39,846 nucleotides of DNA, taken from contig DKPV01000002.1 in assembly GCA_002471375.1 (NCBI GenBank), positions 8,447 to 48,292 of the forward strand, given 5' to 3'. Positions 1-8,971 of this stretch are shown in pieces. The stretch's first letter is position 1, and every line of letters starts with the position of its first letter. This stretch comes from Flavobacteriales bacterium UBA7325. Its GTDB lineage: Bacteria; Bacteroidota; Bacteroidia; Flavobacteriales_D; Crocinitomicaceae. The position numbers were made by a program, and so were the translations under genes. The notes under the pieces were generated by a model that saw only the letters and a list, made by a program, of their open reading frames with translations, searched no databases and had not been told where the DNA came from.

Positions 1-440
1 GCAATTTCAATTTGACGATATTGCGCGGATTGAAATCCACTTGCTGGCGTGAGCGTATCTCTGAACTTCATGTATTGTTCAATCTCCATTCCTTCTCCCA
101 TGATGTCAAACGAATTCGACAACATGTCAAAATAACGGCTGATTCTCATGAGATGCATTGAGAACTTCTCTGGTTTGATGTCATCTGTGAATGATATCTG
201 TTTTGATTCCCATAGGATCATCTTGAAAAGAAGCTCATTGATTTGATGATACATGATGAAAACCATTTCATCTGGCAACTGAGTTCGCTGTGTTTGGAGA
301 CCTAATAGAGCATCAACCTGTATGAAATCCCAATATTGCATTGGTTCGGCATACAACAACCCTGATAAGTGAGTGTCAGGATTTTGTCCCATTGCCTCAT
401 ATTTCTCTACAATTGCTTCAATTAGTTCCTCTCTATTCAT
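1..440 (-). CDS. kynA: Tryptophan 2,3-dioxygenase, N-terminal part (cut by window edge)
   Basis: Open reading frame from ATG at 438-440 running off the left edge (146 codons visible, no stop). The heme enzyme opens the indole ring of tryptophan to N-formylkynurenine, the first step of the kynurenine pathway. Visible family signatures are YHQINELLFKMILWE near residue 65 (the histidine is the expected distal-pocket residue) and LTPASGFQSAQYR near residue 130. These are the two best conserved blocks of tryptophan dioxygenases, so identity is nearly certain although the heme-ligand half lies outside. A -7 box (TATTTTTG) sits about 50 nt upstream. It lies on the same strand as hmgA-hpd, with a dead two-component system between, so aromatic amino acid breakdown genes are grouped here. 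Confidence 0.95.
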   Translation of the reverse strand, partial: MNREELIEAIVEKYEAMGQNPDTHLSGLLYAEPMQYWDFIQVDALLGLQTQRTQLPDEMVFIMYHQINELLFKMILWESKQISFTDDIKPEKFSMHLMRISRYFDMLSNSFDIMGEGMEIEQYMKFRDTLTPASGFQSAQYRQIEI

Positions 441-489
441 AGCTTTATTAGTTCAATAATGATACTCTAAAATTACATCATTTAATTGA

Positions 490-497
490 CAAAAATA
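490..497 (-). promoter_or_regulatory. Putative -7 box for the tryptophan dioxygenase gene
   Basis: Reads TATTTTTG on the minus strand, matching the Bacteroidota -7 consensus TAnnTTTG, and would give a leader of roughly 40-45 nt before the ATG at 440. A TTG lies about 16 nt upstream as a poorly spaced -33 candidate. Motif match only. Confidence 0.4.
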
Positions 498-548
498 GCG
501 ATTACTACTTGTTCAATAAATGATGTAAATCAGGAAGCCGATCAGTAA

Positions 549-1281
549 CTAGATTCCGAGTGTTTCCTTAAGCGACCCGGAGGAATTCCGGATGATTGGG
601 ATTCGAGTCCCATCTTTTAAGACGGCGCGATAACTATTCTTTTCGAATGATTCAATTCCTGTTAGTTCATCAATATTTAGAATGTAAGAACGATGGATTC
701 GAACAAAGTTTTTAGAATCGAGCGTTATTATCATAATAGCTCATTGTTTTGTTCTTTAAATAGGTTTTTCCTTCTGTGTGGATCTTTACATAATCATTAT
801 ACGCCTCTAAATGTGTCACTTCAGAAGTGGGTATGATCTTAATATTGGATCCATCCTTAATTACAATGCGCAGGTGCTAATCAGGTTGCTCCGTTAGTTC
901 TGATAGGCTTACCTGATTATTTCCTGGATTAGCTTGTTTCTCCCACTTTTCCATCGCTTGATTGAACCTTTCTTGCGAGAACGGTTTGAGCAGATAGTCT
1001 ACCGCAGATATTTCGAATGCCTTGAGTGCAAATTCATCATGAGCGGTGGTGAAAATAACGGACACGGGATAATCAACGAGTTTTAACATTTCAAATCCAT
1101 TAATCTTTGGTATTTGGATGTCTAAGAAAATAAGATCTGGCTTTAGCGTCTCAATCGATTTTAATCCTTCGTAACTATTGGCACATTCTCCCATGATTTC
1201 AAATAAATCCCATTGTGAGAGATATTTACGCACCACCGATCTGACGAATGGCTCGTCGTCAATGATCAGTATTTTTTTCAT
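549..1281 (-). pseudogene. LytTR-type response regulator, disrupted
   Basis: Residues 1-134 (from ATG at 1281) are an intact receiver domain: acidic pair in IIDDEP, phospho-acceptor Asp in LDIQIP, Thr in FTTAHD and Lys in LLKPF. The frame then meets TAG at 877-879. Reading through it continues in frame with the start of a LytTR DNA-binding domain (RIVIKDGSNIKIIP, then THLEAYNDYVKIHTEGKTYLK). About 45 codons later, near 730-737, the frame shifts by one base; the rest (LDSKNFVRIHRSYILNIDEL, to the stop at 549) is in another frame. Removing one A at the TAATAACG stretch restores it. The gene thus carries a nonsense codon and a frameshift. The ATG overlaps the stop of the upstream kinase remnant (ATGA), the usual coupling in LytS/LytR pairs. 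A free receiver domain could still be made but would lack DNA binding. Confidence 0.88.
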
Positions 1282-1786
1282 AGCTGTGGAATTGTTAGGT
1301 CTGTCGTAAATAGGCCGTTTTCAGCCTTTGTTGATAGCAAATTACCACGTTTGTAGAGTAAAAGTAATTTCTTTTCAATAGATCGAAGACCATACCCTGT
1401 GCCAGATGAAGATTTTTGACTTTCTACCTCGAAAGGATTTTCTACTTTGATTTGAAGGTTTTCTCCGAGCATTGAAATAGTAATCGTGATGTTGACATGT
1501 TCAAGTCTTCCATAAAGACACTATTTAATGGTATTCTCAATAATAGGTTGCAAGATTAACTCAGGGCTGAGTTTATCCTCAGTTGCGGTGTCAACATGAT
1601 AGTCAATGAATAATCGATCACCAAATCGCACTTTTTCAATTTTTGTATAGCGTTGTATGTGTGATATTTCGTCTTTTAGTGAGATGAGCTCTGTGTCTCC
1701 CTCTTTCACAGCTTTTCGCATGAATTATGAGAGAAGCACCGCCATTTTTCTGGCTTCCGACGGGTTCGTGAGACATCTTAAAACAT
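1278..1786 (-). pseudogene. LytS-family sensor histidine kinase, 5'-truncated and disrupted
   Basis: Minus-strand remnant of the cytoplasmic part of a LytS-type kinase. In one frame it reads TNPSEARKMAVLLS, TAA at 1725-1727, then FMRKAVKEGDTELISLKDEI, YTKIEKVRFGDRL and LILQPIIENTIK, where TAG (1521-1523) stands at the position usually filled by the His of ENxIKHG. It then continues as LYGRLEHVNITIT and GTGYGLRSIEKKL to TGA at 1278-1280. The sensor part and the HFLFN-type phospho-acceptor box are missing: similarity stops just downstream of the hpd terminator, as if a deletion joined the two. All of the remnant remains in one frame, so the two internal stops are substitutions rather than indels. 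It cannot give a working kinase. The TGA overlaps the ATG of the response-regulator remnant. Confidence 0.88.
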
Positions 1787-1819
1787 GAAAAAGCCTTCCT
1801 AGCTTGGCTAGGAAGGCTT
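1787..1819 (-). terminator. Rho-independent terminator of hmgA-hpd
   Basis: Perfect 13-bp stem (AAGCCTTCCTAGC with its complement) around a 3-nt loop, starting about 20 nt after the hpd stop and followed on the minus strand by a run of five T. The kinase remnant begins directly after it. Confidence 0.9.
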
Positions 1820-1839
1820 ACCATAAAATTCAGGTAAAC

Positions 1840-3018
1840 TTATAGTGTTCCTCTGTTCTCTTGTTCTCGTTCAATTGACTCAAAAAGTGCCTTGAAATTC
1901 CCCGCTCCAAAACCTCTCGCTCCCATCCGTTGAATAATCTCAAAGAATAAAGTTGGACGATCTTCAATTGGCTTAGTGAAAATTTGAAGAAGGTAACCCT
2001 CTTCATCAGCATCAATCATGATACCCAGCGCTTTTAGCTGTTCAATATCCTCATTTAATTTATGGTTATGTGCTAATAAACGACCCGGTACAGCATTATA
2101 GTACTCATTTGGTGGTGTGCTCAAAAACTCTACACCTCGTTTTCTCATTTCAGAAATTGTTGTGAGTATATCATTGGTCGCTACAGCGATATGTTGTACT
2201 CCAGGCCCTTCATAAAAGTCAAGATACTCTTCAATTTGAGATTTTTTCTTTCCTTCCGCTGGTTCGTTAATAGGAAATTTAATTCTTCCATTTCCGTTAC
2301 TCATCACCTTACTCATCAATGCTGAGTATTCTGTGGTAATTTGTTTATCATCAAATGATAAGAAGTTTTCGAATCCCATTACGTCCTCGTACCACTTAAC
2401 CCATACGTCCATTTCGTTCCAGCCAACATTTCCAACCATATGGTCGATGTATTTTAGACCAACTGGCTCCGGGTTATAGTCAGACTTCCATTCTACAAAT
2501 CCTGGTAAGAAAATCCCATTATAGTTTTTTCGTTCTACAAAGACGTGAACAGTTTCACCGTACGTATGAATACCGGCACGAATGATTTCTCCATGCTCGT
2601 CTTTCTCAACAGTAGGTTCCATGAATGACTTAGCGCCACGTTTTGTAGTTTCTTCATAAGCACTTCGGCAATCGTCTACCCACAAAGCAATCACTTTAAC
2701 TCCGTCACCATGTTTTACGATATGATCGTTTATTGGCGAACTTGAATTCAGAGGAGTAGTTAACACTAATCTGATTTTATCTTGCTTTAAAACATATGAA
2801 ACTGAATCTGTTGAGCCAGTTTCGAGTCCTCGGTATGCTATTGATTGAAAGCCAAAAGCTGTTTTGTAAAAGTGTGCAGCTTGCTTAGCATTTCCAACGT
2901 ATAATTCTACGTAGTCGGTTCCAAGTAAAGGAAGGAAATCTTGAGCTCCCTCGAATATTTTCTCTAATCCGTAATCTATGTTTTTGATTTCCTTTGAATC
3001 TGTATTAGTTTTTCCCAT
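1840..3018 (-). CDS. hpd: 4-hydroxyphenylpyruvate dioxygenase
   Basis: Iron- and oxygen-dependent enzyme that turns 4-hydroxyphenylpyruvate (from tyrosine) into homogentisate, in the cytoplasm. 392 residues, near normal length. Two vicinal-oxygen-chelate domains: about residues 35-170 and 185-370. Expected iron ligands are visible: His193 in YIDHMVGNV, His276 in GVQHIAVAT and Glu360 in LFFEIIQR. The C-terminal stretch RMGARGFGAGNFKALFESIE is diagnostic of true HPPD rather than hydroxymandelate synthase. ATG at 3018 is the only sensible start. It lies 27 nt downstream of hmgA, forming a two-gene operon for consecutive tyrosine catabolic steps, and is followed by a strong terminator. Confidence 0.97.
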   Translation of the reverse strand: MGKTNTDSKEIKNIDYGLEKIFEGAQDFLPLLGTDYVELYVGNAKQAAHFYKTAFGFQSIAYRGLETGSTDSVSYVLKQDKIRLVLTTPLNSSSPINDHIVKHGDGVKVIALWVDDCRSAYEETTKRGAKSFMEPTVEKDEHGEIIRAGIHTYGETVHVFVERKNYNGIFLPGFVEWKSDYNPEPVGLKYIDHMVGNVGWNEMDVWVKWYEDVMGFENFLSFDDKQITTEYSALMSKVMSNGNGRIKFPINEPAEGKKKSQIEEYLDFYEGPGVQHIAVATNDILTTISEMRKRGVEFLSTPPNEYYNAVPGRLLAHNHKLNEDIEQLKALGIMIDADEEGYLLQIFTKPIEDRPTLFFEIIQRMGARGFGAGNFKALFESIEREQENRGTL

Positions 3019-3045
3019 TATAGTAAAGTTTAAATAATGTAATTA

Positions 3046-4203
3046 TTAATGAAACCAAGATTTGTAATAATCTTTAAGCTCGATTTCTAAAGCTTGCTTT
3101 GTCATTTTTAATGGGTTGAAAGTATCTACCATGACTGCGAGCTCGGCTGTTTCTTTTTTCCCAATACTCTTTTCATAAGTACCTGGATGTGGTCCGTGAG
3201 GGATTCCAGAAGGGTGCAGAGTGATCTGTCCTTTTTCAATATTGTTTCTACTCATAAAATCACCATCAACGTAGTATAAAACTTCGTCTGAATCGATATT
3301 GCTGTGATTGTATGGGGCAGGAATCGCGTTTGGATGATAATCATATAATCGAGGCACAAATGAACATATCACAAATGCCGCAGTCTCAAATGTTTGATGA
3401 ACCGGCGGTGGCTGATGCACTCTACCAGTAATTGGCTCAAAGTCGTGAATTGAGAATGCATACGGAAAATTGTACCCGTCCCAACCAACAACATCGAAAG
3501 GATGAGAAGCATATTTGTACGAATAGAGTATTCCTTCTTTCTTCGTTTTCAATAGAAATTCACCTTTTTCATCAAAAGTTTCTAATGATGAAGGTGGGCG
3601 AATGTCTCTTTCGCAAAAAGGAGAGTGCTCTAGTAGTTGTCCAAAATAATTACGATAACGTTTTGGTGTATATATCGGGTGGAATGATTCAACAATGAAG
3701 AGCTTATTCTCCTCTGTATCGAAATCAATTTGATAGATCATTCCTCTCGGTATTACCAAGTAATCACCATATTTGAATTCAATATTACCGAGTTGAGTTC
3801 TAAGTGTTCCTGAACCAACATGGATAAAGATCACCTCGTCACAATCTGCATTCTTATAGAAGTAATCTCGTAAAGATTTCTTCGGAGCAGCAAGAACTAC
3901 ATGACAGTCGTTATTCACGAGCATCGGCACTCGGCTTTCTAGGAAATCGTCTTTTGGCTCAATGTTATACCCCATTAAGCTTCTCATTTGAAGCTGTTTG
4001 TCCTCCGCGATCTCTGGGCTGATGTCTTTCTTTTCAACAAACTCAGTGATTGCTGTAGGTGGGTGGAGGTGATAAAGTAAGCTGGACATTCCGTCAAAAC
4101 CAATAGTTCCGAACAATTGTTCTTGATGCAAGTCGCCGTCATCTTTGCGGTAAGCGGTGTGACGCTTTGATGGAAAATTTCCTAATTTGTGATAAAATGG
4201 CAT
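3046..4203 (-). CDS. hmgA: Homogentisate 1,2-dioxygenase
   Basis: Ring-cleaving non-heme iron enzyme converting homogentisate to maleylacetoacetate. 385 residues, shorter than the roughly 440-residue human and Pseudomonas enzymes. Cupin fold; the active-site region is in the C-terminal third: YNHSNIDSDEVLYY (His300, Glu307 likely iron ligands) and SGIPHGPHPG (His336). The His-to-Glu spacing is one residue longer than in the human enzyme. The N-terminal MPFYHKLGNFPSKRHTAYRK is typical of the family. First gene of the hmgA-hpd operon. A -7 box at 4340-4347 predicts a leader of about 130 nt. The next enzymes, maleylacetoacetate isomerase and fumarylacetoacetase, are not in the window. Confidence 0.95.
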   Translation of the reverse strand: MPFYHKLGNFPSKRHTAYRKDDGDLHQEQLFGTIGFDGMSSLLYHLHPPTAITEFVEKKDISPEIAEDKQLQMRSLMGYNIEPKDDFLESRVPMLVNNDCHVVLAAPKKSLRDYFYKNADCDEVIFIHVGSGTLRTQLGNIEFKYGDYLVIPRGMIYQIDFDTEENKLFIVESFHPIYTPKRYRNYFGQLLEHSPFCERDIRPPSSLETFDEKGEFLLKTKKEGILYSYKYASHPFDVVGWDGYNFPYAFSIHDFEPITGRVHQPPPVHQTFETAAFVICSFVPRLYDYHPNAIPAPYNHSNIDSDEVLYYVDGDFMSRNNIEKGQITLHPSGIPHGPHPGTYEKSIGKKETAELAVMVDTFNPLKMTKQALEIELKDYYKSWFH

Positions 4204-4339
4204 TCTTTAGATTGTATTTATTTCTCGATTTATGTGATTTCTGTTCTAGAAGTACAATCATTCCGGATTGCGCTTCAGCAAATACATGAGTAATAAACTG
4301 AGTTCTGACCACATAATTCTGAGTTTATCAGATTTAGCA

Positions 4340-4347
4340 CAAATATA
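4340..4347 (-). promoter_or_regulatory. Putative -7 box for hmgA-hpd
   Basis: Minus-strand TATATTTG, an exact TAnnTTTG match, in the 266-nt gap between hmgA and the divergent threonine dehydrogenase gene. The same gap holds the palindrome AATGATCATT near 4370-4380, a possible operator. A -33 box is not clear. Motif-based call only. Confidence 0.45.
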
Positions 4348-4469
4348 ACGATTCAATAACTCGAATAAAAATGATCATTGTCATGAATTAAATAGTGACG
4401 AAAAAAGTGCTTAAATAATGGTGCTTATTTGTGAAATATTGAGTCTATTTGTTATTCAACATTAGGTGT

Positions 4470-5420
4470 ATGAGAAAGATTTTAGTCATTGGTGCTGGAG
4501 GTCAAATCGGTACTGAGTTAGTGATGCGATTAAGAGAAAAAATCGGAAATGATCAAGTCATTGCCGCAGATCTTAAGGATGATTGTCCAGAAGCATTGTT
4601 TAATGGTCCATATCGGAAAATGGATGCGTTAGATCGAGACGATGTCCGGTCATACATCATCGATGAAAAAATAACGGAGGTTTATTTATTGGCTGCCCTA
4701 CTTTCTGCTACAGCTGAGAACAATCCAGCGTTTGCTTGGAAGTTGAACATGGAAGGACTTTTCATAATTCTTGATTTAGCTAAGGAAGGATATCTTGACA
4801 AGATATTTTGGCCAAGCTCAATCGCGGTTTTTGGTCCAACTACGCCCCAAGTTAATACTCCTCAGTTAACAATCATGGAACCTACTACTGTTTATGGAAT
4901 CTCGAAGCAAGCAGGAGAGCGCTGGTGTGAATATTATCATGACCAGTATGGAGTTGATGTGAGAAGCATCAGATATCCTGGTTTGATTTCTTATACAAGC
5001 CTTCCTGGAGGTGGAACCACGGACTATGCCGTAGATATTTTTTATCAAGCAAAATTGCAGAATAAATTCACCTGTTTCCTAAGTGAGAATACACGGCTTC
5101 CGATGATGTATATGGAGGATGCGATAAGAGCGACCTTGGAACTTATGGAGGCTCCCAAAGAGTCGATTAAAGTTCGTTCATCTTACAACCTTTCTGGTTG
5201 TAATTTTACTCCAAAAGAGATTGCATCTGAGATTGTAAAGCATCAACCTGATTTTCAGATATCCTACGATCCTGATTTTAGACAAAAAATTGCCGATACG
5301 TGGCCTGGATCCATTGATGATTCTCCTGCCAGAAAGGATTGGGGATGGAAAGAAGAAGTTGATTTGAAAGAACTGGTTCGCTTGATGTTATTCAACGTAA
5401 ACGTGGAATTATTAACGTAG
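4470..5420 (+). CDS. SDR-type L-threonine 3-dehydrogenase (epimerase-like)
   Basis: 316-residue extended short-chain dehydrogenase. Rossmann motif GAGGQIG at residues 8-14, SSIAVFG at 116-122, and the catalytic pair Tyr142/Lys146 in VYGISK. The substrate-side segments PGLISYTSLPGGGTTDYAVD, LPMMYMEDAIRATLELM and SYNLSGCNFTPKEIA match the bacterial GalE-like threonine dehydrogenases that oxidise threonine to 2-amino-3-ketobutyrate, rather than sugar epimerases. The zinc-dependent Tdh is an unrelated family. ATG at 4470 was chosen because the glycine motif follows at the usual distance; an in-frame TTG at 4449 would add seven residues. Divergent from hmgA. An inverted repeat (CGTGAATA at 5435 with its complement at 5455) just after the stop may form a weak hairpin. 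Confidence 0.88.
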   Translation: MRKILVIGAGGQIGTELVMRLREKIGNDQVIAADLKDDCPEALFNGPYRKMDALDRDDVRSYIIDEKITEVYLLAALLSATAENNPAFAWKLNMEGLFIILDLAKEGYLDKIFWPSSIAVFGPTTPQVNTPQLTIMEPTTVYGISKQAGERWCEYYHDQYGVDVRSIRYPGLISYTSLPGGGTTDYAVDIFYQAKLQNKFTCFLSENTRLPMMYMEDAIRATLELMEAPKESIKVRSSYNLSGCNFTPKEIASEIVKHQPDFQISYDPDFRQKIADTWPGSIDDSPARKDWGWKEEVDLKELVRLMLFNVNVELLT

Positions 5421-5601
5421 AATTCAAGAATTAACGTGAATATCTGCCCTTTGTTATTCACGCACAGGAGTTTGTCGATAAAAAAGCGCTGTTTGCCGAA
5501 AACATCTTTTATTCTTTTGATTATCGAATATCTCTGTGTATTTTCGTTTAAATTGGAAACAAAACTATATTGTTCCAATTTACAAATGAAACTACTCTGT
5601 T

Positions 5602-6468
5602 ATGGTTTTAAAAACTTTCTTAACATTTGTCTTCTTCGGACTGCTTACAATTGTGTATGCGGGCGGCGATAACGGTGATCAAGGCGGATTAAATCAATTT
5701 GTTGATGGGAAAAAACAGGGTAAATGGGTTTACTTTGGTAAAGACCGACCAAGCGCAGGGTATCCTGCAGATGGAAAGATCGAAGAAGGAGAATATAGAG
5801 ACAATCGTAAAGAAGGTGTTTGGATTAAATACCACAACGATGGAGAAACTCCTAAATTAGAAGGGAAATACATTAATAACCGTCCTAGCGGACCTTACGT
5901 TAAGTACCATGCCAATGGTGTGATCAAAGAGCAAGGAACTTTCAATAGAAATAAGTACTACGATTCTTTAAAAAGATTCAATAGCTTAGGTGGACTTGTG
6001 TATGAGGCCAATTACAATGATGGTGGAAAAGAGCAAGGCACCGTAAAATACTTTTATGATAATGGTCAAGAGGAGTTCGTGTACAACTCTGTAGATGGTA
6101 TAGCTACTGGAAAGGCAATGCGTTATTTTGAAAATGGCGACATCAAAGAGGTTATTTATTACGGTGCAGATGGATCGGTCGAAAAATCGGAGCAACGAGA
6201 CATGGTGAGCCCACCAGTTACACTTGTGGATGTTGAAGCAAGTCTTGAGCAAGCGCCAAGAATTGGTCAGCCAAGAACTAAAGGTTCAGCATTCAAACCA
6301 AACGGATACAATAAAATTTACAATTCTGACGATGAAATCTGGCAGGATGGTGAATTCCATGTAGGTAGACTTTGGGACGGTAAAGTATATGAGTACGATG
6401 CAGATGGTATTTTGCTCAAAGTAAAAGTGTTTAAAAAAGGAGTTTACCATTCAGATGGTCAACTCTAA
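5602..6468 (+). CDS. Secreted MORN-repeat (YwqK-like) protein
   Basis: 288 residues. An N-terminal signal peptide (hydrophobic residues 3-18, likely cut after VYA) suggests export. The body holds about five MORN-type repeats of the form EGEYRDNRKEGVWIKYHNDG, GKYINNRPSGPYVKYHANG, QGTVKYFYDNGQ and TGKAMRYFENGD, a beta-hairpin repeat common in Bacteroidota envelope proteins and annotated as YwqK-family antitoxin in databases. No toxin gene is next to it, so an immunity role is not supported. A strong terminator follows. The upstream 181 nt hold no gene I can support. Precise function unknown. Confidence 0.8.
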   Translation: MVLKTFLTFVFFGLLTIVYAGGDNGDQGGLNQFVDGKKQGKWVYFGKDRPSAGYPADGKIEEGEYRDNRKEGVWIKYHNDGETPKLEGKYINNRPSGPYVKYHANGVIKEQGTFNRNKYYDSLKRFNSLGGLVYEANYNDGGKEQGTVKYFYDNGQEEFVYNSVDGIATGKAMRYFENGDIKEVIYYGADGSVEKSEQRDMVSPPVTLVDVEASLEQAPRIGQPRTKGSAFKPNGYNKIYNSDDEIWQDGEFHVGRLWDGKVYEYDADGILLKVKVFKKGVYHSDGQL

Positions 6469-6490
6469 GAACTAGAAAATCGAAATTTTG

Positions 6491-6532
6491 AAGCTCTCAT
6501 CCTGACCCCCCTCAGGATTGAGAGCTTTTTTT
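6491..6532 (+). terminator. Rho-independent terminator after the MORN-repeat gene
   Basis: Stem GCTCTCATCCTGA paired with TCAGGATTGAGAGC around a C-rich loop, followed by seven T. It separates the MORN gene from the deoC operon. Confidence 0.9.
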
Positions 6533-6555
6533 ATCTCCTGTCCTCTTGGATTGGT

Positions 6556-6563
6556 TATATTTG
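6556..6563 (+). promoter_or_regulatory. Putative -7 box for the deoC operon
   Basis: TATATTTG, exact TAnnTTTG match, 20 nt before the deoC ATG and just after the preceding terminator. It argues for the ATG at 6584 over the in-frame TTG at 6518, which falls in the terminator. No clear -33 box. Confidence 0.5.
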
Positions 6564-6583
6564 TTTTCAATAACGATCAACCT

Positions 6584-7501
6584 ATGAATAACAAGAATGG
6601 ATTTGAAATCCCTGATTTCACGCGATCTCCTGCTGTGGATAAAGTCGGAGTAGAAGAGCGTGTATCTCGCTTTCAAAAAAGATCTATAAAGAACGAATCA
6701 AAGATGCAAGGGCTTAGAATGGCTCTTAATATGATTGATCTGACAACCCTTGAAGGGAAAGACACGCCGGGTAAGGTGCGTCAAATGTGTTATAAAGCGC
6801 AACACCTTCATGATGTGTATTCTGGACTGCCTACGGTAGCTGCTGTCTGCGTGTATCCTTCGATGGTTAAGATAGCCAAACAAGAAGTTAAAGGTAGTGG
6901 TGTGAAGGTGGCTTCAGTGTCGACAGCATTTCCGAGTGGGCAGGCTCCACTGGATGTTAAGATCATGGATACTAAATTTGCAGTCGATCAAGGTGCAGAT
7001 GAAATCGATATGGTTATATCACGAGGCAGGTTCCTTTCTGCTGATTATAATTTCGTTTTTGATGAGATAGCTACGATTAAGGAGGTTTGTGGTAAAGCAC
7101 GTTTGAAAGTGATCTTAGAAACTGGTGAACTCGTTACTTTGGACAATGTCCGCAGGGCTAGCGATATTGCTATGTACGCTGGAGCTGATTTTATTAAGAC
7201 TTCCACAGGGAAGATCCAGCCAGCTGCGACCATGCAAGTAACATATACTATGCTAGAAGCTATTCGTGATTTTATGAATGCAACAGGAAAGCAAATCGGC
7301 ATGAAGCCGGCAGGGGGAATTTCAAATTCTAAACTTGCATTGCATAACCTTGTAATGGTTAATGAAACACTTGGAAGTAAATGGCTCACAAATGAGTGGT
7401 TTAGATTTGGAGCAAGTAGCCTGGCGAATGACGTTTTAATGCAGATAATGAAAGCAGAAACAGGCGTATATCAATCATCAGATTATTTTGCAATTGACTA
7501 A
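6584..7501 (+). CDS. deoC: Deoxyribose-phosphate aldolase
   Basis: Class I aldolase splitting 2-deoxyribose 5-phosphate into acetaldehyde and glyceraldehyde 3-phosphate, for catabolism of deoxynucleosides. 305 residues, the longer eukaryote-like form with an N-terminal extension of about 40 residues over the E. coli enzyme. Active-site residues are visible: Asp142 in DEIDMVISRG, the Schiff-base Lys205 in ADFIKTSTGK, and Lys241 in IGMKPAGGI, with spacing close to E. coli D102/K167/K201. Start at 6584 is supported by the -7 box. Two bases separate its stop from the ALDH gene, whose product could oxidise the acetaldehyde made here. Confidence 0.95.
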   Translation: MNNKNGFEIPDFTRSPAVDKVGVEERVSRFQKRSIKNESKMQGLRMALNMIDLTTLEGKDTPGKVRQMCYKAQHLHDVYSGLPTVAAVCVYPSMVKIAKQEVKGSGVKVASVSTAFPSGQAPLDVKIMDTKFAVDQGADEIDMVISRGRFLSADYNFVFDEIATIKEVCGKARLKVILETGELVTLDNVRRASDIAMYAGADFIKTSTGKIQPAATMQVTYTMLEAIRDFMNATGKQIGMKPAGGISNSKLALHNLVMVNETLGSKWLTNEWFRFGASSLANDVLMQIMKAETGVYQSSDYFAID

Positions 7502-7503
7502 TT

Positions 7504-8970
7504 ATGGCGGCAAAGAAGACAATTAATCAAGGGGTGGAGTGGAATTATTCACCTGCTCTTGAAAGCACATCACACGTGAAGCTAAAAAGTAAGTACGATT
7601 TATACATCGATGGTAAGTGGGTGAAACCTCAATCGAAGAAATATTTCAAAACAATCAATCCGGCTAACGAAGATGTTTTAGCTGAAGTTGCTCATGCAAA
7701 TGAGAAAGATGTTGATTTAGCGGTTAAGGCCGCAAGAAAGGCATATAGAAATGTTTGGTCCAAAATGGCGCCAAGCGAACGTGCAAAGTACATCTATCGA
7801 ATTGCTCGCTTAATGCAAGAAAGAGCTCGAGAATTAGCTGTAATTGAATCTCTTGATGCGGGTAAGGTAATCAGAGAATCTCGTGATGTTGATGTTCCTC
7901 TTGCGTGCAATCACTTTTTCTACTACGCGGGTTGGGCTGATAAACTGGAGTATGCATTCCCTAATCGTAAGGTTGAGGCCTTAGGTGTTGCGGGTCAAAT
8001 TATTCCATGGAATTTCCCACTCTTGATGGCAGCTTGGAAAATAGCTCCTGCACTTGCTGCGGGAAATACTGTTGTATTGAAGCCGGCGGAAACGACACCG
8101 CTTACTGCCCTTAAATTGGCGGAGATAATTCATGATGCAGGTCTACCTTCTGGTGTCGTAAACATCGTAACTGGTTATGGTGATACAGGTGCTTCTATAG
8201 TAAATCATCCTGATGTTGATAAGATTGCATTTACAGGGTCGACTGGCGTAGGAAAGATTATTCAGAAAGCGATAGCTGGAACTCACAAGAAGTCTACATT
8301 GGAATTAGGTGGGAAGTCTGCCAACATAATAATGGATGACGCACCTATAGATCAAGCTGTCGAAGGTATTGTGAATGGAATATTTTTTAATCAAGGGCAT
8401 GTATGTTGCGCTGGATCTCGCTTATTCGTTCAGGAAGGAGTCGCTGAAAAGGTGATTGAAAAACTCAAACACCGCATGGATTCGTTAATAGTTGGTGATC
8501 CACTGGATAAGAACACGGATATTGGTGCAATTAATTCCAAAGATCAACTCGACATTATTAATGGCTATGTGAAAATTGGTAATGCTGAAGGTGCAGAAAT
8601 GTACCAACCGAAATGTAAATTACCTAAGTCTGGATTCTATTGTCCTCCAACATTATTTATGGATGTTGCACAGTCTAGTAGATTGGTGCAAGAAGAAATC
8701 TTTGGACCTGTCCTGACAATCCAGACTTTCCGGACGGTAGACGAAGTTCTTCAAAAAGCAAATAACACACCATTTGGTTTGGCTGCTGGTATTTGGACTG
8801 ACAAAGGGTCTAGAATATTTAATCTAACTACAAAGCTTCGTGCTGGAGTAATCTGGGCGAATACATATAATAAGTTTGATCCAACTTCACCATTTGGTGG
8901 GTATAAGGAATCTGGATTTGGACGCGAAGGCGGTTTACAAGGATTAGGTGCTTATCTAAAAATGAATTAA
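7504..8970 (+). CDS. NAD(P)-dependent aldehyde dehydrogenase (ALDH16 catalytic half-like)
   Basis: 488 residues, full-length ALDH. Catalytic Cys301 in NQGHVCCAGSR, general base Glu267 in LELGGKSAN, oxyanion Asn169 in IIPWNFPL, cofactor loop FTGSTGVGK at 243-251, and the C-terminal SPFGGYKESGFGREGG. Expected to oxidise an aldehyde to the acid; lying directly after deoC (2-nt gap) it may handle acetaldehyde. Followed after one base by an ALDH-like protein without a catalytic half, so the pair looks like the catalytic and C-terminal domains of ALDH16 encoded separately. Substrate is inferred from context only. Confidence 0.92.
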   Translation: MAAKKTINQGVEWNYSPALESTSHVKLKSKYDLYIDGKWVKPQSKKYFKTINPANEDVLAEVAHANEKDVDLAVKAARKAYRNVWSKMAPSERAKYIYRIARLMQERARELAVIESLDAGKVIRESRDVDVPLACNHFFYYAGWADKLEYAFPNRKVEALGVAGQIIPWNFPLLMAAWKIAPALAAGNTVVLKPAETTPLTALKLAEIIHDAGLPSGVVNIVTGYGDTGASIVNHPDVDKIAFTGSTGVGKIIQKAIAGTHKKSTLELGGKSANIIMDDAPIDQAVEGIVNGIFFNQGHVCCAGSRLFVQEGVAEKVIEKLKHRMDSLIVGDPLDKNTDIGAINSKDQLDIINGYVKIGNAEGAEMYQPKCKLPKSGFYCPPTLFMDVAQSSRLVQEEIFGPVLTIQTFRTVDEVLQKANNTPFGLAAGIWTDKGSRIFNLTTKLRAGVIWANTYNKFDPTSPFGGYKESGFGREGGLQGLGAYLKMN

Positions 8971-8971
8971 G

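Noticed and set aside
5436..5672. Plus-strand 78-residue ORF before the MORN gene
   Set aside because: Out of frame with the MORN gene and overlaps its signal peptide; no family features.
5602..6468. Toxin-antitoxin or immunity system suggested by YwqK-type MORN repeats
   Set aside because: No toxin or polymorphic-toxin gene adjacent; the repeats are common in envelope proteins.
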